Positions 53,386-62,647 of a DNA stretch of 64,000 nt are shown here, piece after piece. Under the pieces are notes generated by a model. That model was not told where the DNA came from, did not search any database, and saw only the letters and a program-made list of their open reading frames with translations. How positions within the stretch are numbered: position 1 is the stretch's first letter; every line of letters begins with the position of its first letter. Made by a program: the position numbers and the translations under genes. Origin of the DNA: Cellulophaga sp. HaHa_2_95 (lineage in GTDB: Bacteria; Bacteroidota; Bacteroidia; Flavobacteriales; Flavobacteriaceae); assembly GCF_019278565.1 (NCBI RefSeq), contig NZ_CP058988.1:2542001-2606000 (forward strand), in the 5' to 3' direction.

Positions 53386-55335
53386 TTATATTAAGCTTGC
53401 ATCTGTAATTATTTCTAATAGGGCAGGACCCTTGTGCGCTTTTAATTGTTCTAAAGCGGGGAGTAGTTCTTCTATTTTGGTAACACGGATTCCTAGTGCA
53501 CCACAGTTTTCGGCATATTTAGCAAAGTTTGCATTGTGTAATGATGTTTTCCAAACGTCTAATTCCGCCGCTTTTTGCTCTTTAGAGATTTTCCCGATTT
53601 CAGAATTGTTCAGCAATAGATGTTTGATGTTCATATTGTATTTCACCAAAGTCATCATTTCTCCTAAATACTGACCAAAACCACCATCACCAGAAACGGA
53701 CCAAATAGGTCTATCTTTTCCTTGTGCTGCCCAAGCCCCCATTGCTGCGGGTAATGCAAAACCTATAGATCCTAAATAACCAGACATTAATATAGACTGA
53801 TTTTTTGGTTCAAAATAACGCCCAAATGAATAGGTATTGTTCCCTACATCTACAGCAATTACGGCATTTGCTGGAACTACTTTATTCATCGCTTCAAAAA
53901 CAGCGATAGAACTTAATCCCACGTCACTTTCATCTTTTAACCTGCTCGCTTTCTCTTCTTTCCATATGGCCCATCGTTTTGCAATTTCTGGACGCATATC
54001 TACCGTGTTCAGTTTGCCTTCCGTTTGCTCTTCAATTAAAGATAAGGTTTCAGAAATTTCGCCCCAAAGGGCAGCATCCACCTTATGAAACTTACTTAAA
54101 GCTGCAGGGTCGTAATCTACTTGAATGATTGGTTTTTTCGGCGTAATCCCTGTATGATTAGAAAATGAAGCTCCAAATACCAGTAGCAAATCACTTTCAT
54201 TCATAAACCAAGACGCTATTGGCGTTCCGCTTCTCCCCAAAACTCCACAGCCTAACTCATGATGGTCAGAAATTTGTCCTTTGGCTTTAAAGGTTGTAAT
54301 TACAGGGCAGTTTATTTTTTCTGCAAATGCTATAATAGCTTTCATATGAAAACGTGCCCCATGACCTACAATTATAGCTGGCATTTTAGATTTTTCTAAC
54401 ATGCCTACAGCCTTCGTCACCATTTGTCTTGGCGGTGAAATGTTCATAGGCGTAATTCGTCCTTCTGGTGTTTGCGCTTCCTCGCCTTGTGGTTTAGGCA
54501 TAAAAGCAACTTCATCAGGAAACGTAATATGAGATACATCTCTATTCAGTAACGCACTTTTTATGGCTAAACTCATTAACTCACTATGTTTTGAGTTTTC
54601 TTGTACGCTATGGTTAAAGTTCGCAACGGTTTGAAATGCACCCACGAGATCTACTTCTTGAAATGCTCCGGTACCCATGACCTGCGTATTCACTTGACCC
54701 GATAATGTTAACATAGGAGCACGATCTACTTTTGCATCCCACATGCCTGTAAACATATTGGTAGAACCTGGTCCTGCAATACCAAAACAAACGGCAGGTT
54801 TTCCCATTAATTTTCCATAGGCAGAAGCTGCAAAGGCTGCTGCGCCCTCATGGCGAATGCCAAAAAACTGAAACTTGCCTTGTTGTTCTAATCGCATCAT
54901 AGCATCGGCAACCGCAAGGTTAGAATGACCCACCATACCAAAACCAGTATCTACACCCCAATTTACCATGGTCTGCAGCATCACATCCGAGATGGTATCT
55001 TGGTGTTTCTCTTCTTCAGGGATCCCTACTAGAATTTCATCGCCTTCTTCTTTTACTTCAAAGGTGGTCACGCCATCATCAAAGCCTCCTGGTGGCATAC
55101 CAGAACAAGGATCAAAATCCCAACCATGCCAAGGGCAACGTAACATGCCATTTTCAATAGAACCTTCTCCTAAAGGGCCTCCTTGATGTGGGCACTTATT
55201 GTCTAATGCAGAAAATTTCCCATCATAATGTGTTAAACATACCCCTTGATGTCCTGCTGTAACCGTCTGTACACGCCCTTCAGGTAAGGTCTTTTTATCT
55301 TTTAATACACTGTACCATTTTGTTGTTTTCTTCAT
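53386..55335 (-). CDS. Rieske [2Fe-2S] domain fused to a thiamine-pyrophosphate enzyme
   Basis: A 649-residue fusion. Residues 1-105 are a Rieske ferredoxin with both ligand pairs: Cys48-x-His50 (CPHQGG) and Cys67-xx-His70 (CPWHGW). Residues 115-649 are a pyruvate-oxidase-like ThDP enzyme: activating Glu in IRHEGAAAFAAS, a central domain, and the ThDP motif SGDGGFGQYLGEM followed by NNSEIG. PoxB-type enzymes hand electrons from the substrate to FAD then quinone; here a Rieske cluster could be an in-built electron relay (inference). Not co-transcribed tightly with the protease (132 bases). Substrate may be pyruvate or another 2-oxoacid. Confidence 0.9.
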   Translation of the reverse strand: MKKTTKWYSVLKDKKTLPEGRVQTVTAGHQGVCLTHYDGKFSALDNKCPHQGGPLGEGSIENGMLRCPWHGWDFDPCSGMPPGGFDDGVTTFEVKEEGDEILVGIPEEEKHQDTISDVMLQTMVNWGVDTGFGMVGHSNLAVADAMMRLEQQGKFQFFGIRHEGAAAFAASAYGKLMGKPAVCFGIAGPGSTNMFTGMWDAKVDRAPMLTLSGQVNTQVMGTGAFQEVDLVGAFQTVANFNHSVQENSKHSELMSLAIKSALLNRDVSHITFPDEVAFMPKPQGEEAQTPEGRITPMNISPPRQMVTKAVGMLEKSKMPAIIVGHGARFHMKAIIAFAEKINCPVITTFKAKGQISDHHELGCGVLGRSGTPIASWFMNESDLLLVFGASFSNHTGITPKKPIIQVDYDPAALSKFHKVDAALWGEISETLSLIEEQTEGKLNTVDMRPEIAKRWAIWKEEKASRLKDESDVGLSSIAVFEAMNKVVPANAVIAVDVGNNTYSFGRYFEPKNQSILMSGYLGSIGFALPAAMGAWAAQGKDRPIWSVSGDGGFGQYLGEMMTLVKYNMNIKHLLLNNSEIGKISKEQKAAELDVWKTSLHNANFAKYAENCGALGIRVTKIEELLPALEQLKAHKGPALLEIITDASLI

Positions 55336-55347
55336 AATAGTTTAGGT

Positions 55348-55719
55348 TTAATCTAGTTGGTTTTTAAATTGATTTTGACGAATGGTAACAGCTCTAAACG
55401 AATAGATAATCAGAGAGAAAAGCCCAATGAGCGCTGAAATTATAGACAAAACACTGATATAGAATGCTATTTTTTTGATGGTGTATAAGCCGTCGAGTAC
55501 CGCAGAAACTAGTAAAAGAGATACAGCAACATAGAAAAATACCATGGCCATATTAAGCAATTTTAATTGGGCTAATTTCCTAATTATCATGGTTTGCTCC
55601 TTAGCATACTCCACCATGGTGCTTATTTCATTGTTTAAGGTAACCATTAAATTTGAGGTTGAAAGAATGAGTAAGCCCAAACCAGGCACAATTGTAATGG
55701 GTAAATACCAGTTTTCCAT
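55348..55719 (-). CDS. DUF2721-like small membrane protein
   Basis: A 123-residue protein with three transmembrane helices (about 5-27, 55-78, 84-108) and a charged linker EYAKEQTMIIRKLAQLK between the first two, as in the DUF2721 family. Function unknown. It precedes the Rieske-thiamine enzyme by 12 bases and is in the same operon. Confidence 0.8.
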   Translation of the reverse strand: MENWYLPITIVPGLGLLILSTSNLMVTLNNEISTMVEYAKEQTMIIRKLAQLKLLNMAMVFFYVAVSLLLVSAVLDGLYTIKKIAFYISVLSIISALIGLFSLIIYSFRAVTIRQNQFKNQLD

Positions 55720-55723
55720 GCTT

Positions 55724-55906
55724 CTATTTTAAGTGATTAGGAATACCATGAGCAGCCAATACAGGATGTAAGGATATACATCTTAAATGCTCATAAAACT
55801 TTGAATGTGCTAAAAATGAAATGTAATAGGCGAAACCGTATGTGTCTAAGCCTTTAAGAATAAAGAGGATAAGGCCTAGATGGTCTAAAATTTTAGTTGG
55901 TTTCAT
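55724..55906 (-). CDS. Small protein of unknown function upstream of DUF2721 gene
   Basis: A 60-residue frame starting with ATG 55906 behind an A-rich leader, ending 4 bases before the next gene. Its sequence (LGLILFILKGLDTYGFAYYISFL) has one hydrophobic stretch and reads as real protein. No family recognised. Operon position supports it. Confidence 0.55.
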   Translation of the reverse strand: MKPTKILDHLGLILFILKGLDTYGFAYYISFLAHSKFYEHLRCISLHPVLAAHGIPNHLK

Positions 55907-56435
55907 TTTTTTTGAAAGTTGGTTTGTTTTCAGTTGGTCGAACTAGGTTAAAATTACTTTCAAAATATAATAACATACTCTATATAAGGAGGTTGTGATT
56001 CGTGTACCAAGTATGAGGTTTTAAGAAAATAAACTATGGTTGGTAAAGAAGTATAGAAAGATAGTAGGAGGAAGGGGAGTGTTGTAGTTATGAGGTTTTG
56101 TAGGTAACAAAGCTGATAGTAGGTTCTGATAATAGCAATCAAAAATTGCTTGAGTGGGCCAGCTGATTCATAGAAGTACTAATAACCTACTTAAAAATGA
56201 ACTTAAATCGTATGCTAGAGGTTTTATGAATTTCATAAAAAATTATGCTCTTGTGGCCATGTACGATAATCACGTAATTTTAGAACTATAGCTCAGGTAG
56301 GTTTAGTGAAATTAAAGATATTCCCAAGCTTATAGTTCTAAATAGTTTCAAAATAATAAAAAATCCGCTAAATTACAGTTATAATCAAATAGGGCATTAC
56401 TCTATACATATGTATAGCTGTATGTTACCACACAT
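55907..56435. other. 529-base gap with two inverted repeats
   Basis: AT-rich and without a supported gene. It holds a 12-bp perfect inverted repeat, TTTAGAACTATA (56279-56290) and TATAGTTCTAAA (56331-56342), and a 16-bp palindrome CTATACATATGTATAG (56402-56417) 18 bases before the next ATG, which may be an operator. Confidence 0.45.
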
Positions 56436-57017
56436 ATGAGAAAATTACTTGTACTAATACTGTTTTTTAGCGTTAATTTTTGTTTTTCACAAACAGAAAT
56501 TGATCAGATTAAATTGTCTGATTGTGCTATGGAATTGACAAAACAAAAAGTTGTTTACGATCCAAGTTACTTCTCAATTGACTATCCAAATGGTGATGTA
56601 CCAAAGGGTAAGGGAGTTTGCACAGACGTTGTAATTCGTGCTTATCGCAAAATTGGAATTGACTTACAGAAAAACGTTCACGAAGATATGAAAGTTAACT
56701 TCAGTGTTTATCCGCAAATTTGGGGACTTACAAGAACTGATAAAAATATTGACCACCGGAGAGTTCCTAATTTAATGACGTATTTTAAACGGAAAGGTGC
56801 AGAAAAACGAATCTCTGACAAACCAAAAGATTATTTGCCCGGAGACATTGTTTGTTGGAATTTAGGTGGAGCAACAACTCATATCGGAATTGTTGTCGAC
56901 AAAAAATCAACAGATGGAAAACGGAATTTAATTGTTCATAATATAGGTAGCGGACAAGTTTTGGCGGACTGTCTTTTTGATTATAAAATTATTGGACATT
57001 ACAGATATGAAATATAA
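56436..57017 (+). CDS. DUF1287 family secreted protein
   Basis: A 193-residue exported protein: signal peptide MRKLLVLILFFSVNFCFSQ, then the DUF1287 (YijF-like) pattern: PKGKGVCTDVVIRAYRK, DHRRVPNLMTYFKRKG, YLPGDIVCWNLGGATTHIGIVVD. The Cys in GVCTDVV and His in THIG fit an NlpC/P60-like papain fold, but no activity is known. A 16-bp palindrome lies 18 bases before its ATG. Confidence 0.85.
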   Translation: MRKLLVLILFFSVNFCFSQTEIDQIKLSDCAMELTKQKVVYDPSYFSIDYPNGDVPKGKGVCTDVVIRAYRKIGIDLQKNVHEDMKVNFSVYPQIWGLTRTDKNIDHRRVPNLMTYFKRKGAEKRISDKPKDYLPGDIVCWNLGGATTHIGIVVDKKSTDGKRNLIVHNIGSGQVLADCLFDYKIIGHYRYEI

Positions 57018-57113
57018 AATACGTGTGCCAACATCATATTTAGCAAATAGGGAGATGGGTCCTTAAACCAATAAAATGTATTTAACCTTGTAAGTAATTA
57101 AAAAAAATAAGCC

Positions 57114-57596
57114 TTGATATCTAGAAAAAAAGGAATTCTACTAATGGCGGGCTTTATGATACTAGTTATTGTGGTTATTAACGTAATTGCAACTATGTCT
57201 AGTACTGATTCTAATGGAATTCAGCGTGAGTATTTCAAAAAACTAGATTTGAAAGTCACAGGAATAATTTGTGGAGTTGAAAAACAAACTGATTCCTATA
57301 AATTTATTGTGACCTTAAAGAATATAGAAACCAATTTCAACGATTATTCTAAGCCAAGTGCTCTAGGTGCATATTTTTGTATTACAAAAGGTAGTTTAGC
57401 TGTTTTTGCGGACCATTATGACGGATATAAAATTGGGGACTCCATCTATATTGGAGAAAATAAAACTGACCTTATAAAATGTGTATCCAAAGAAGGGAAA
57501 ACCAAATTTGTGAAAACAAGAAGAAATGCTATGCTATACTCGATATCTAGTCCAAATAAAAGAATGACAAAATTAATTGAGATTGGTTGCGAATAA
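57114..57596 (+). CDS. Membrane-anchored protein of unknown function
   Basis: A 160-residue protein with one N-terminal transmembrane helix (about 7-27; GILLMAGFMILVIVVINVIA) and a beta-rich extracytoplasmic part with YKIGDSIYIGENKTDLIK. The frame begins with TTG at 57114, which gives the basic MISRKK before the helix; ATG at 57147 is a weaker alternative. No family recognised. It lies in an accessory zone of single genes separated by repeats. Confidence 0.65.
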   Translation: MISRKKGILLMAGFMILVIVVINVIATMSSTDSNGIQREYFKKLDLKVTGIICGVEKQTDSYKFIVTLKNIETNFNDYSKPSALGAYFCITKGSLAVFADHYDGYKIGDSIYIGENKTDLIKCVSKEGKTKFVKTRRNAMLYSISSPNKRMTKLIEIGCE

Positions 57597-57687
57597 AACA
57601 ACTTACAACAAAACCTCCTAACCACTATTTATTACATTATTGCTTACAACTATTAAATACACTGTCGTAAACCAGCTGTTACATGAA

Positions 57688-57760
57688 TGCTGACGACATA
57701 GACCTAAGTTGCTATAGCTGCAACTATGTAAAATAGCACGAAAATCTGCTATTCGTCATT
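57688..57760 (+). repeat. Dispersed intergenic repeat, copy A (short)
   Basis: TGACGACATAGACCTAAG, then AGCTGCAACTATGTAAAATAGCA and TATTCGTC in the same order as copies B (59578) and C (62648) (motif read in parts); only the first section of the repeat is here. Confidence 0.65.
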
Positions 57761-57965
57761 TTAACCATTACAGCCGCATATTACAAAAACTTCAACTACC
57801 TTAAATTAGAGAAAATTAAAATTACAGAGGTGTTTTTAAACACTGGTAGCCAATGAATTGAATACTAAAGCTTTAGTGGTTTGAAGCAATAATTTAAACA
57901 TATGTGTCAACCATAGCTCATTTTTACGACTAAATTATGCATAAATAAAATATAATAATAGAAGC

Positions 57966-58472
57966 ATGATAAAACCGAGACAAAAAGCACCCGAGTTAAC
58001 TATTAAATTAGTGAATGATACCACGTGGAAACTGAGTGATCAATCACCTGAAAATTTTACCATGATTTTGTTTTACAGAGGTAAACATTGCCCTGTGTGT
58101 AAATCGCAGTTAGAAGAGTTACAGAAAAAATTAGATAAGTTTATGCAACGTGGTGTTTCTGTAATAGCCATTAGTACAGACACAGAAGAAGTTGCCAAGG
58201 CCACGTATGACGAATGGGAGATTTCAGATATTCCATTGGGTTATGGTTTACCTATAGAAGAAGCCAGAGAATGGGGTTTATTCATTTCGGAAGGTATTAA
58301 GAACGAACCTAAACATTTTACCGAACCTGGAATGTTTTTGTTAACTCCAGAACAAACAGTTTATTGGGAATCTATACAGTCTATGCCATTTGGCAGACCT
58401 GGTTTTAACGATGTTTTAGGTGGTATTGACTATATTTTAAAAGCAGATTATCCTGCTAGAGGAGAAGCATAG
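57966..58472 (+). CDS. Peroxiredoxin-like AhpC/TSA family protein
   Basis: A 168-residue thioredoxin-fold protein with a CPVC motif (LFYRGKHCPVCKSQLEEL, about 42-55) at the peroxidatic Cys position of AhpC/TSA proteins; the family pattern is RGxHCPVC. It likely reduces hydroperoxides with a thiol donor. The terminator at 58498 follows. ATG at 57966 with a plain A-rich leader. Confidence 0.88.
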   Translation: MIKPRQKAPELTIKLVNDTTWKLSDQSPENFTMILFYRGKHCPVCKSQLEELQKKLDKFMQRGVSVIAISTDTEEVAKATYDEWEISDIPLGYGLPIEEAREWGLFISEGIKNEPKHFTEPGMFLLTPEQTVYWESIQSMPFGRPGFNDVLGGIDYILKADYPARGEA

Positions 58473-58497
58473 TTTTTACTGAAAATCTAACAGAACT

Positions 58498-58537
58498 AAA
58501 AAGTTGATGTAAGCGTGAGTTTCATCAACTTTTTTTT
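58498..58537 (+). terminator. Terminator after the peroxiredoxin gene
   Basis: 12-bp stem AAAAAGTTGATG (58498-58509) with CATCAACTTTTT (58523-58534) and a further T run. Confidence 0.88.
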
Positions 58538-58746
58538 ATAGAAAATAGCGATTTAAAATTATAGTAGATTCTAATTAAACGTACGATTATATACCATTAA
58601 AGAGATAGTAAAAACTAGGTTACGAAATTCTGTAAATAGTTACTTGTTAAAATTTTGTACCTTCGAAAGGTTTAAAAAAATATATTAAAGAGCCTTTTAA
58701 TTATGGTTTTTTATTAAATAGCTCAAACATTCTTTCTAAGTATATT

Positions 58747-59451
58747 ATGGTAAAAGTACAGGGTTATTTACAATCCGATATTAAAAATTTTTTTACGTTC
58801 TCAGAAAATTATAACACAAAGTCAGCATATTTTATGTTGCTTTTTTTATGTGTTGTAACCTACGGATACAGTCAGCAAACGTTTGATGCTGCTAATAAGC
58901 AATATGACGTTTTACAAGAAAGAATAAAAAAGAAAGACACCTTAATACATTATATCACAAAACATTATGAGTGTTCTCAAGTATTATCAGGAAGAATTGA
59001 TTATTACTATGAGGGAGACAAGCTTATATTAATTAATCATTTATATAAACAAGGACTTGCAAACCTTTGGACTTCAGAAGATTATTTCATCATAGATGAT
59101 ACACTAAAAATAAAAACCTTAACTACGGAAGAAACAATTCACCTTAATACGGAGTATAAAAAAGATGAAAAAGGATCATCATCTATAAGTGTAGAAAAGG
59201 TAATTGAAGTTGTTGAACAAAGAATGTTTTTTGACACCAATGCTTCTAGTATATGTTTTGCAAGAAAGCATGCAAAAAATGGACTTGATTGGGATGCAGC
59301 TTATTTTAATTCTTTAGCATTAAAAGAAAGTAATTGCATAGAAGATGATGACGAAATACGCGATAAATACAAACTACTCAGGAAGGCTGAAAAAAAGTTA
59401 AATGTAGGGTACTCTTATAGAAAACAACAATGTATTTTTTATATGTGGTAA
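58747..59451 (+). CDS. Secreted protein of unknown function
   Basis: A 234-residue frame from ATG 58747; a signal-peptide-like segment YFMLLFLCVVTYGYSQ lies at residues 28-43. If translation starts at the internal ATG 58834 the protein would have a short signal peptide without basic residues, so I keep the longer start but with doubt. A -7-like TACCTTCG lies near 58660. The mature part is mixed alpha/beta with no known motif and two Cys (CSQVL, SNCIED). Not recognised. Confidence 0.6.
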   Translation: MVKVQGYLQSDIKNFFTFSENYNTKSAYFMLLFLCVVTYGYSQQTFDAANKQYDVLQERIKKKDTLIHYITKHYECSQVLSGRIDYYYEGDKLILINHLYKQGLANLWTSEDYFIIDDTLKIKTLTTEETIHLNTEYKKDEKGSSSISVEKVIEVVEQRMFFDTNASSICFARKHAKNGLDWDAAYFNSLALKESNCIEDDDEIRDKYKLLRKAEKKLNVGYSYRKQQCIFYMW

Positions 59452-59577
59452 ATGAATATGATGTCAATCAGATTTGTATAAAAAAACAAGAAAAACCTAT
59501 CTAATTATTTAGTCTCACTTAATTGTTTTTTTACGCTAATAATTCCCCGTTTTCCCAACACATTAAACTTTCACATA

Positions 59578-59985
59578 AATACTGACGATATAGACCTAAA
59601 GGCGCTAGAGCTACAGCTATGTAAAATAACACTGATAAAGTTTTATTCGCCGTATAACCCATTCCCAGCTGCACAAGTCTCGTCGCCAATCTAAAAGGTC
59701 TACTAGGCTTTCTAGATTGTTATGTGTACTATAATATTTTCCGCCTGCCCGCCGCAGTATTTTTGGCGTAGGTGGGTTATGTAGCTTGAGCTTTGGTTAC
59801 GGTATAAAAATGAAAGGTATGGTAGACCTATTATTTTTTGAGTAGGTTGGTGCGTTGGCTTATTTATTTTTTCACTTTCTATAAATTTCACTTTTAAAAT
59901 GTCTCTTCTTCTAAAGTAATGGAATACTCTTTTGCCCCAAGCGACGATAGGAGAGTAGTGTAATGTGCGTGCAATGGTATTTTAC
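59578..59985 (+). repeat. Dispersed intergenic repeat, copy B (long)
   Basis: Three conserved sections in order: a front block TGACGATATAGACCTAAAG... to TATTCGCC (about 59582-59651); a GC-rich hairpin block CGCCTGCCCGCC / GGCGTAGGTGGG then TTATGTAGCTTGAGCTTTG (about 59750-59800); and a tail block GCGACGATAGGAG...GTGTAATGTG (about 59940-59980). All three recur in copy C. Confidence 0.75.
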
Positions 59986-60124
59986 TGTAATTAAAATTTT
60001 TCCGTAGGTTATCCTTCAAAAAGACACTTTATTAAAAATTTTTAATAAAAGATGTTAACCTAATACATTTTTTTTCCATTAAGAGAGTGAATACCAAAAC
60101 GAATGTTAATTAAAATTAGAAATT

Positions 60125-60466
60125 ATGGAAAGTGATATTAAATTACTCGAGAGAGGTGTAGTCCAAGTAGAGGGTAATGAACTGTTTTTATTTGCTCATG
60201 ATATTAAATTGGACAATGCAGATAGGCGAAATGGATCAGGACATCGGAGGGCTCTTGTTCATGACCATGAAGATGGGTTGACAATAAATTATAATGGTGA
60301 TTATCCAGGTGGAGTTACCATAAAAGGCATAATTAAGGTTGATTCTATCGAAATACCAAGAATAGAGCGTTACTTCGGACATTCCTCGTTGATTAATACC
60401 ATCTCGGTTATGAAGCAACAGATTGATGCATTGCGAGAAACAATAGAAACACTTTCAACACCTTAA
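60125..60466 (+). CDS. Small protein of unknown function, first gene of accessory cassette
   Basis: A 113-residue soluble protein without signal peptide; C terminus is a helix (INTISVMKQQIDALRETIETL) fit for oligomerisation. N-terminal part is beta-rich (GVVQVEGNELFLFAHDIKL). It is 9 bases before the EEP-family gene, so the two are co-transcribed. No family recognised. Confidence 0.65.
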   Translation: MESDIKLLERGVVQVEGNELFLFAHDIKLDNADRRNGSGHRRALVHDHEDGLTINYNGDYPGGVTIKGIIKVDSIEIPRIERYFGHSSLINTISVMKQQIDALRETIETLSTP

Positions 60467-60475
60467 ATTAATGTC

Positions 60476-61723
60476 ATGAGAAATAGTTTCAGAGAAATTG
60501 CTGCCTTTATGGATCCTGTTGATACTGCCAGAGGTCTAAGAAAATTATTAGGGATGCATTTATTAGAAGAAGGAGATGGATACCGAGAGGTGTGGAGAAG
60601 ACATAATCATCCCAATGTAATTACTGAAAGATTTTTTGCTTTCAATACATATTTGATGGATATTCCAGGAGCTGGTAGAAAACCAGCAGTAGAATATAGG
60701 GATGCTGAAATAGGGGATTTTACAGAAGAAAATTTTGACATTTGCTGTCTATCAGAAGTTTGGCTTCGAGAAGAACGAAAAGATCTACTTGATCAATGGC
60801 CAGATTCCGTTCATGTAGAACACGAATCAGGACGAGCTTCATTGATTAATTTAACTGCTATGTTGGGCTCCTCTGGATTAATGACCATATCAAGATCTCA
60901 CGAGATTCATCATAAAAATTTCTATGAATATAAAAATGAATCTGGTGCCGATAAAAACGCTAAAAAAGGATGTTTACTTACAGTATTGATGCCAATTGCA
61001 AACAGATCTTCAAGAATACCCAGTAGTCTGAATATTTACAGTACACATATGAACGCATCCGGAGAAGCCAAGAATAAACAATTGTTTGAATTAGTGAAGT
61101 TCGTATGGGAAACTATGGATAAGGTCGCGGGCGACACATCTCGACCGGGTCGACCAGGTTTAAACAACAATATTCTTTGTGGTGATTTTAACTTAGATCG
61201 TTATCAACGTGGAGGTTTATTGATAACTGATGAAATTCTTGAATGGTCGGAAGTCCGTGATCTTCCGGGACATTTACAACGAGCCGTAAACCATCAAGTA
61301 TTACCAGATGGTACGGTCACCAATATTGTCATAGGTGCAAAATCGGCTTTTAGTCTATTGCGGGATTTACTATCGGTTCTTGGATTTAAGGATTTGTGGT
61401 CCACACGAAATGGAACAGCGGGATACACTTCGAATTTGCCCACATCGCCGATAGCATCCAACGTTCCGATAAGGGATTCAGAATTTCCCTTCTATTGCGA
61501 TGATAATGTAATTCCCAACACGAGAACATCAGACAGGCCAACTGCTATCGATCATATGTTTGTTACAGGCTCAACATCAAGTACAGCATTTACTATTGAT
61601 TTCACGAGACCTCGTCGTCCGTTTACAATACGCCCGGATGATGCAATTGATTTAGATGAGATAAGATTTATGTCGGACCATTTGGGAATTTCAACAACGA
61701 TAATGTTAACACCAAAACAATAA
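60476..61723 (+). CDS. Endonuclease/exonuclease/phosphatase (EEP) family protein, sphingomyelinase-like
   Basis: A 415-residue EEP-fold protein. Metal-binding and catalytic motifs in order: LSEVWL (Glu, about 92), YSTHMNA (His), GDFNLD (Asp and Asn, about 240), AIDHMF (Asp-His) and the final SDHLGIST (catalytic Asp-His, about 400). The family includes DNase I-like nucleases, phosphatases and sphingomyelinases; the HMNA and SDHLG segments recall bacterial and fungal sphingomyelinase-like members. There is no signal peptide, so it acts in the cytoplasm or is exported otherwise. It is in a cassette with a small protein and a damaged metalloprotease gene. Confidence 0.85.
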   Translation: MRNSFREIAAFMDPVDTARGLRKLLGMHLLEEGDGYREVWRRHNHPNVITERFFAFNTYLMDIPGAGRKPAVEYRDAEIGDFTEENFDICCLSEVWLREERKDLLDQWPDSVHVEHESGRASLINLTAMLGSSGLMTISRSHEIHHKNFYEYKNESGADKNAKKGCLLTVLMPIANRSSRIPSSLNIYSTHMNASGEAKNKQLFELVKFVWETMDKVAGDTSRPGRPGLNNNILCGDFNLDRYQRGGLLITDEILEWSEVRDLPGHLQRAVNHQVLPDGTVTNIVIGAKSAFSLLRDLLSVLGFKDLWSTRNGTAGYTSNLPTSPIASNVPIRDSEFPFYCDDNVIPNTRTSDRPTAIDHMFVTGSTSSTAFTIDFTRPRRPFTIRPDDAIDLDEIRFMSDHLGISTTIMLTPKQ

Positions 61724-61735
61724 AAATAGAATAAG

Positions 61736-62325
61736 ATGGCAACGAAATTTTTAGAGACCGTTCTGATAAATTGACTGAACCACAGAAAGAAGAAATAAGG
61801 TTGGCGTTCGATTGGGCTTTGAGCACGCAACGACTTATAGAACAAGATTTCAATGCTTTATAGAATGTCCGTAGGCGTGCAAGAAGTCGTGTCATACGTA
61901 ATTATCCAGCGATAGAAAGATGGATTGGTATGCAAAGTGTTGGTCGGTTAAGACGTATTACTAGGCGAGTTTCCAAGCTCCGAAAATGGCTAGAGAATAG
62001 AAGGATAATCGTAGTTTTTCATGAGCAACAAGATTTTATTTGTTCAGATACTAGACGCGGAGCCAGTAGAGGCGCAAGATTTATAAGTCCAGTTATACGT
62101 TTTCATATGTGTGAACGATTCTTTGAATCTTCTAGTCTTAATAGGCGAGCAGATCTCATAATTCACGAGTTATGTCACGAAATGGGGCATTTACATGTGA
62201 TTAATGATACACACGCAAAAATAGTAGAACTAGCCAGAAACCAATATAGATATAGGGTAGCAAGAAATCCGTATATGTACCAGGGATTATTTAGGGAATA
62301 TACTAGCGAGCCTATTAGTGTCTAA
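61736..62325 (+). pseudogene. Metzincin-like metalloprotease gene with a frameshift and a stop
   Basis: The last 131 codons (from ATG 61930) encode HELCHEMGHLH (HExxHxxGxxH, a full metzincin zinc motif). In-frame sequence goes on upstream with good codon sense (DRSDKLTEPQKEEIRLAFDW and NVRRRARSRVIRNYPAIERW, read apart), interrupted by TAG at 61861-61863. The ATG at 61736 (MATK) joins that frame only if the T5 run at 61749-61753 gains one T. So two lesions separate a plausible 195-residue ancestor from the present sequence. Whether the shorter 131-residue product is made is unknown. Confidence 0.65.
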
Positions 62326-62647
62326 TAAGATATAATCCATGTCAAATAGATTAAAAAAAAGAATTCATCTGACGAAATGGTCGTAAAAACTTTTAGACAA
62401 AAACTTTCTTATAAATCGCATATTTCAAAAGAATCTAAAAGTTTTGCTTTCTTAGCTTAGGCAAGCGTTGGAAGTTATTCGCATATTTTTGTAGTTCTGA
62501 AGTTTCGTGAGAATCGCATATTTGAAATCCCAAGAGCCATTGTGCAGCATATTCAATTTAAATTAACGTTCCTGTAAAACGGCTTTAACATAATTGTTCA
62601 TATTTTTTTATTTTATGATTATGTGTTCATGAATCTTTAAAATCGAT
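62326..62647. other. Intergenic sequence before repeat copy C
   Basis: 322 AT-rich bases, no start codon-led frame, hairpin terminator or motif I can support. The damaged protease gene ends just before. Confidence 0.4.
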
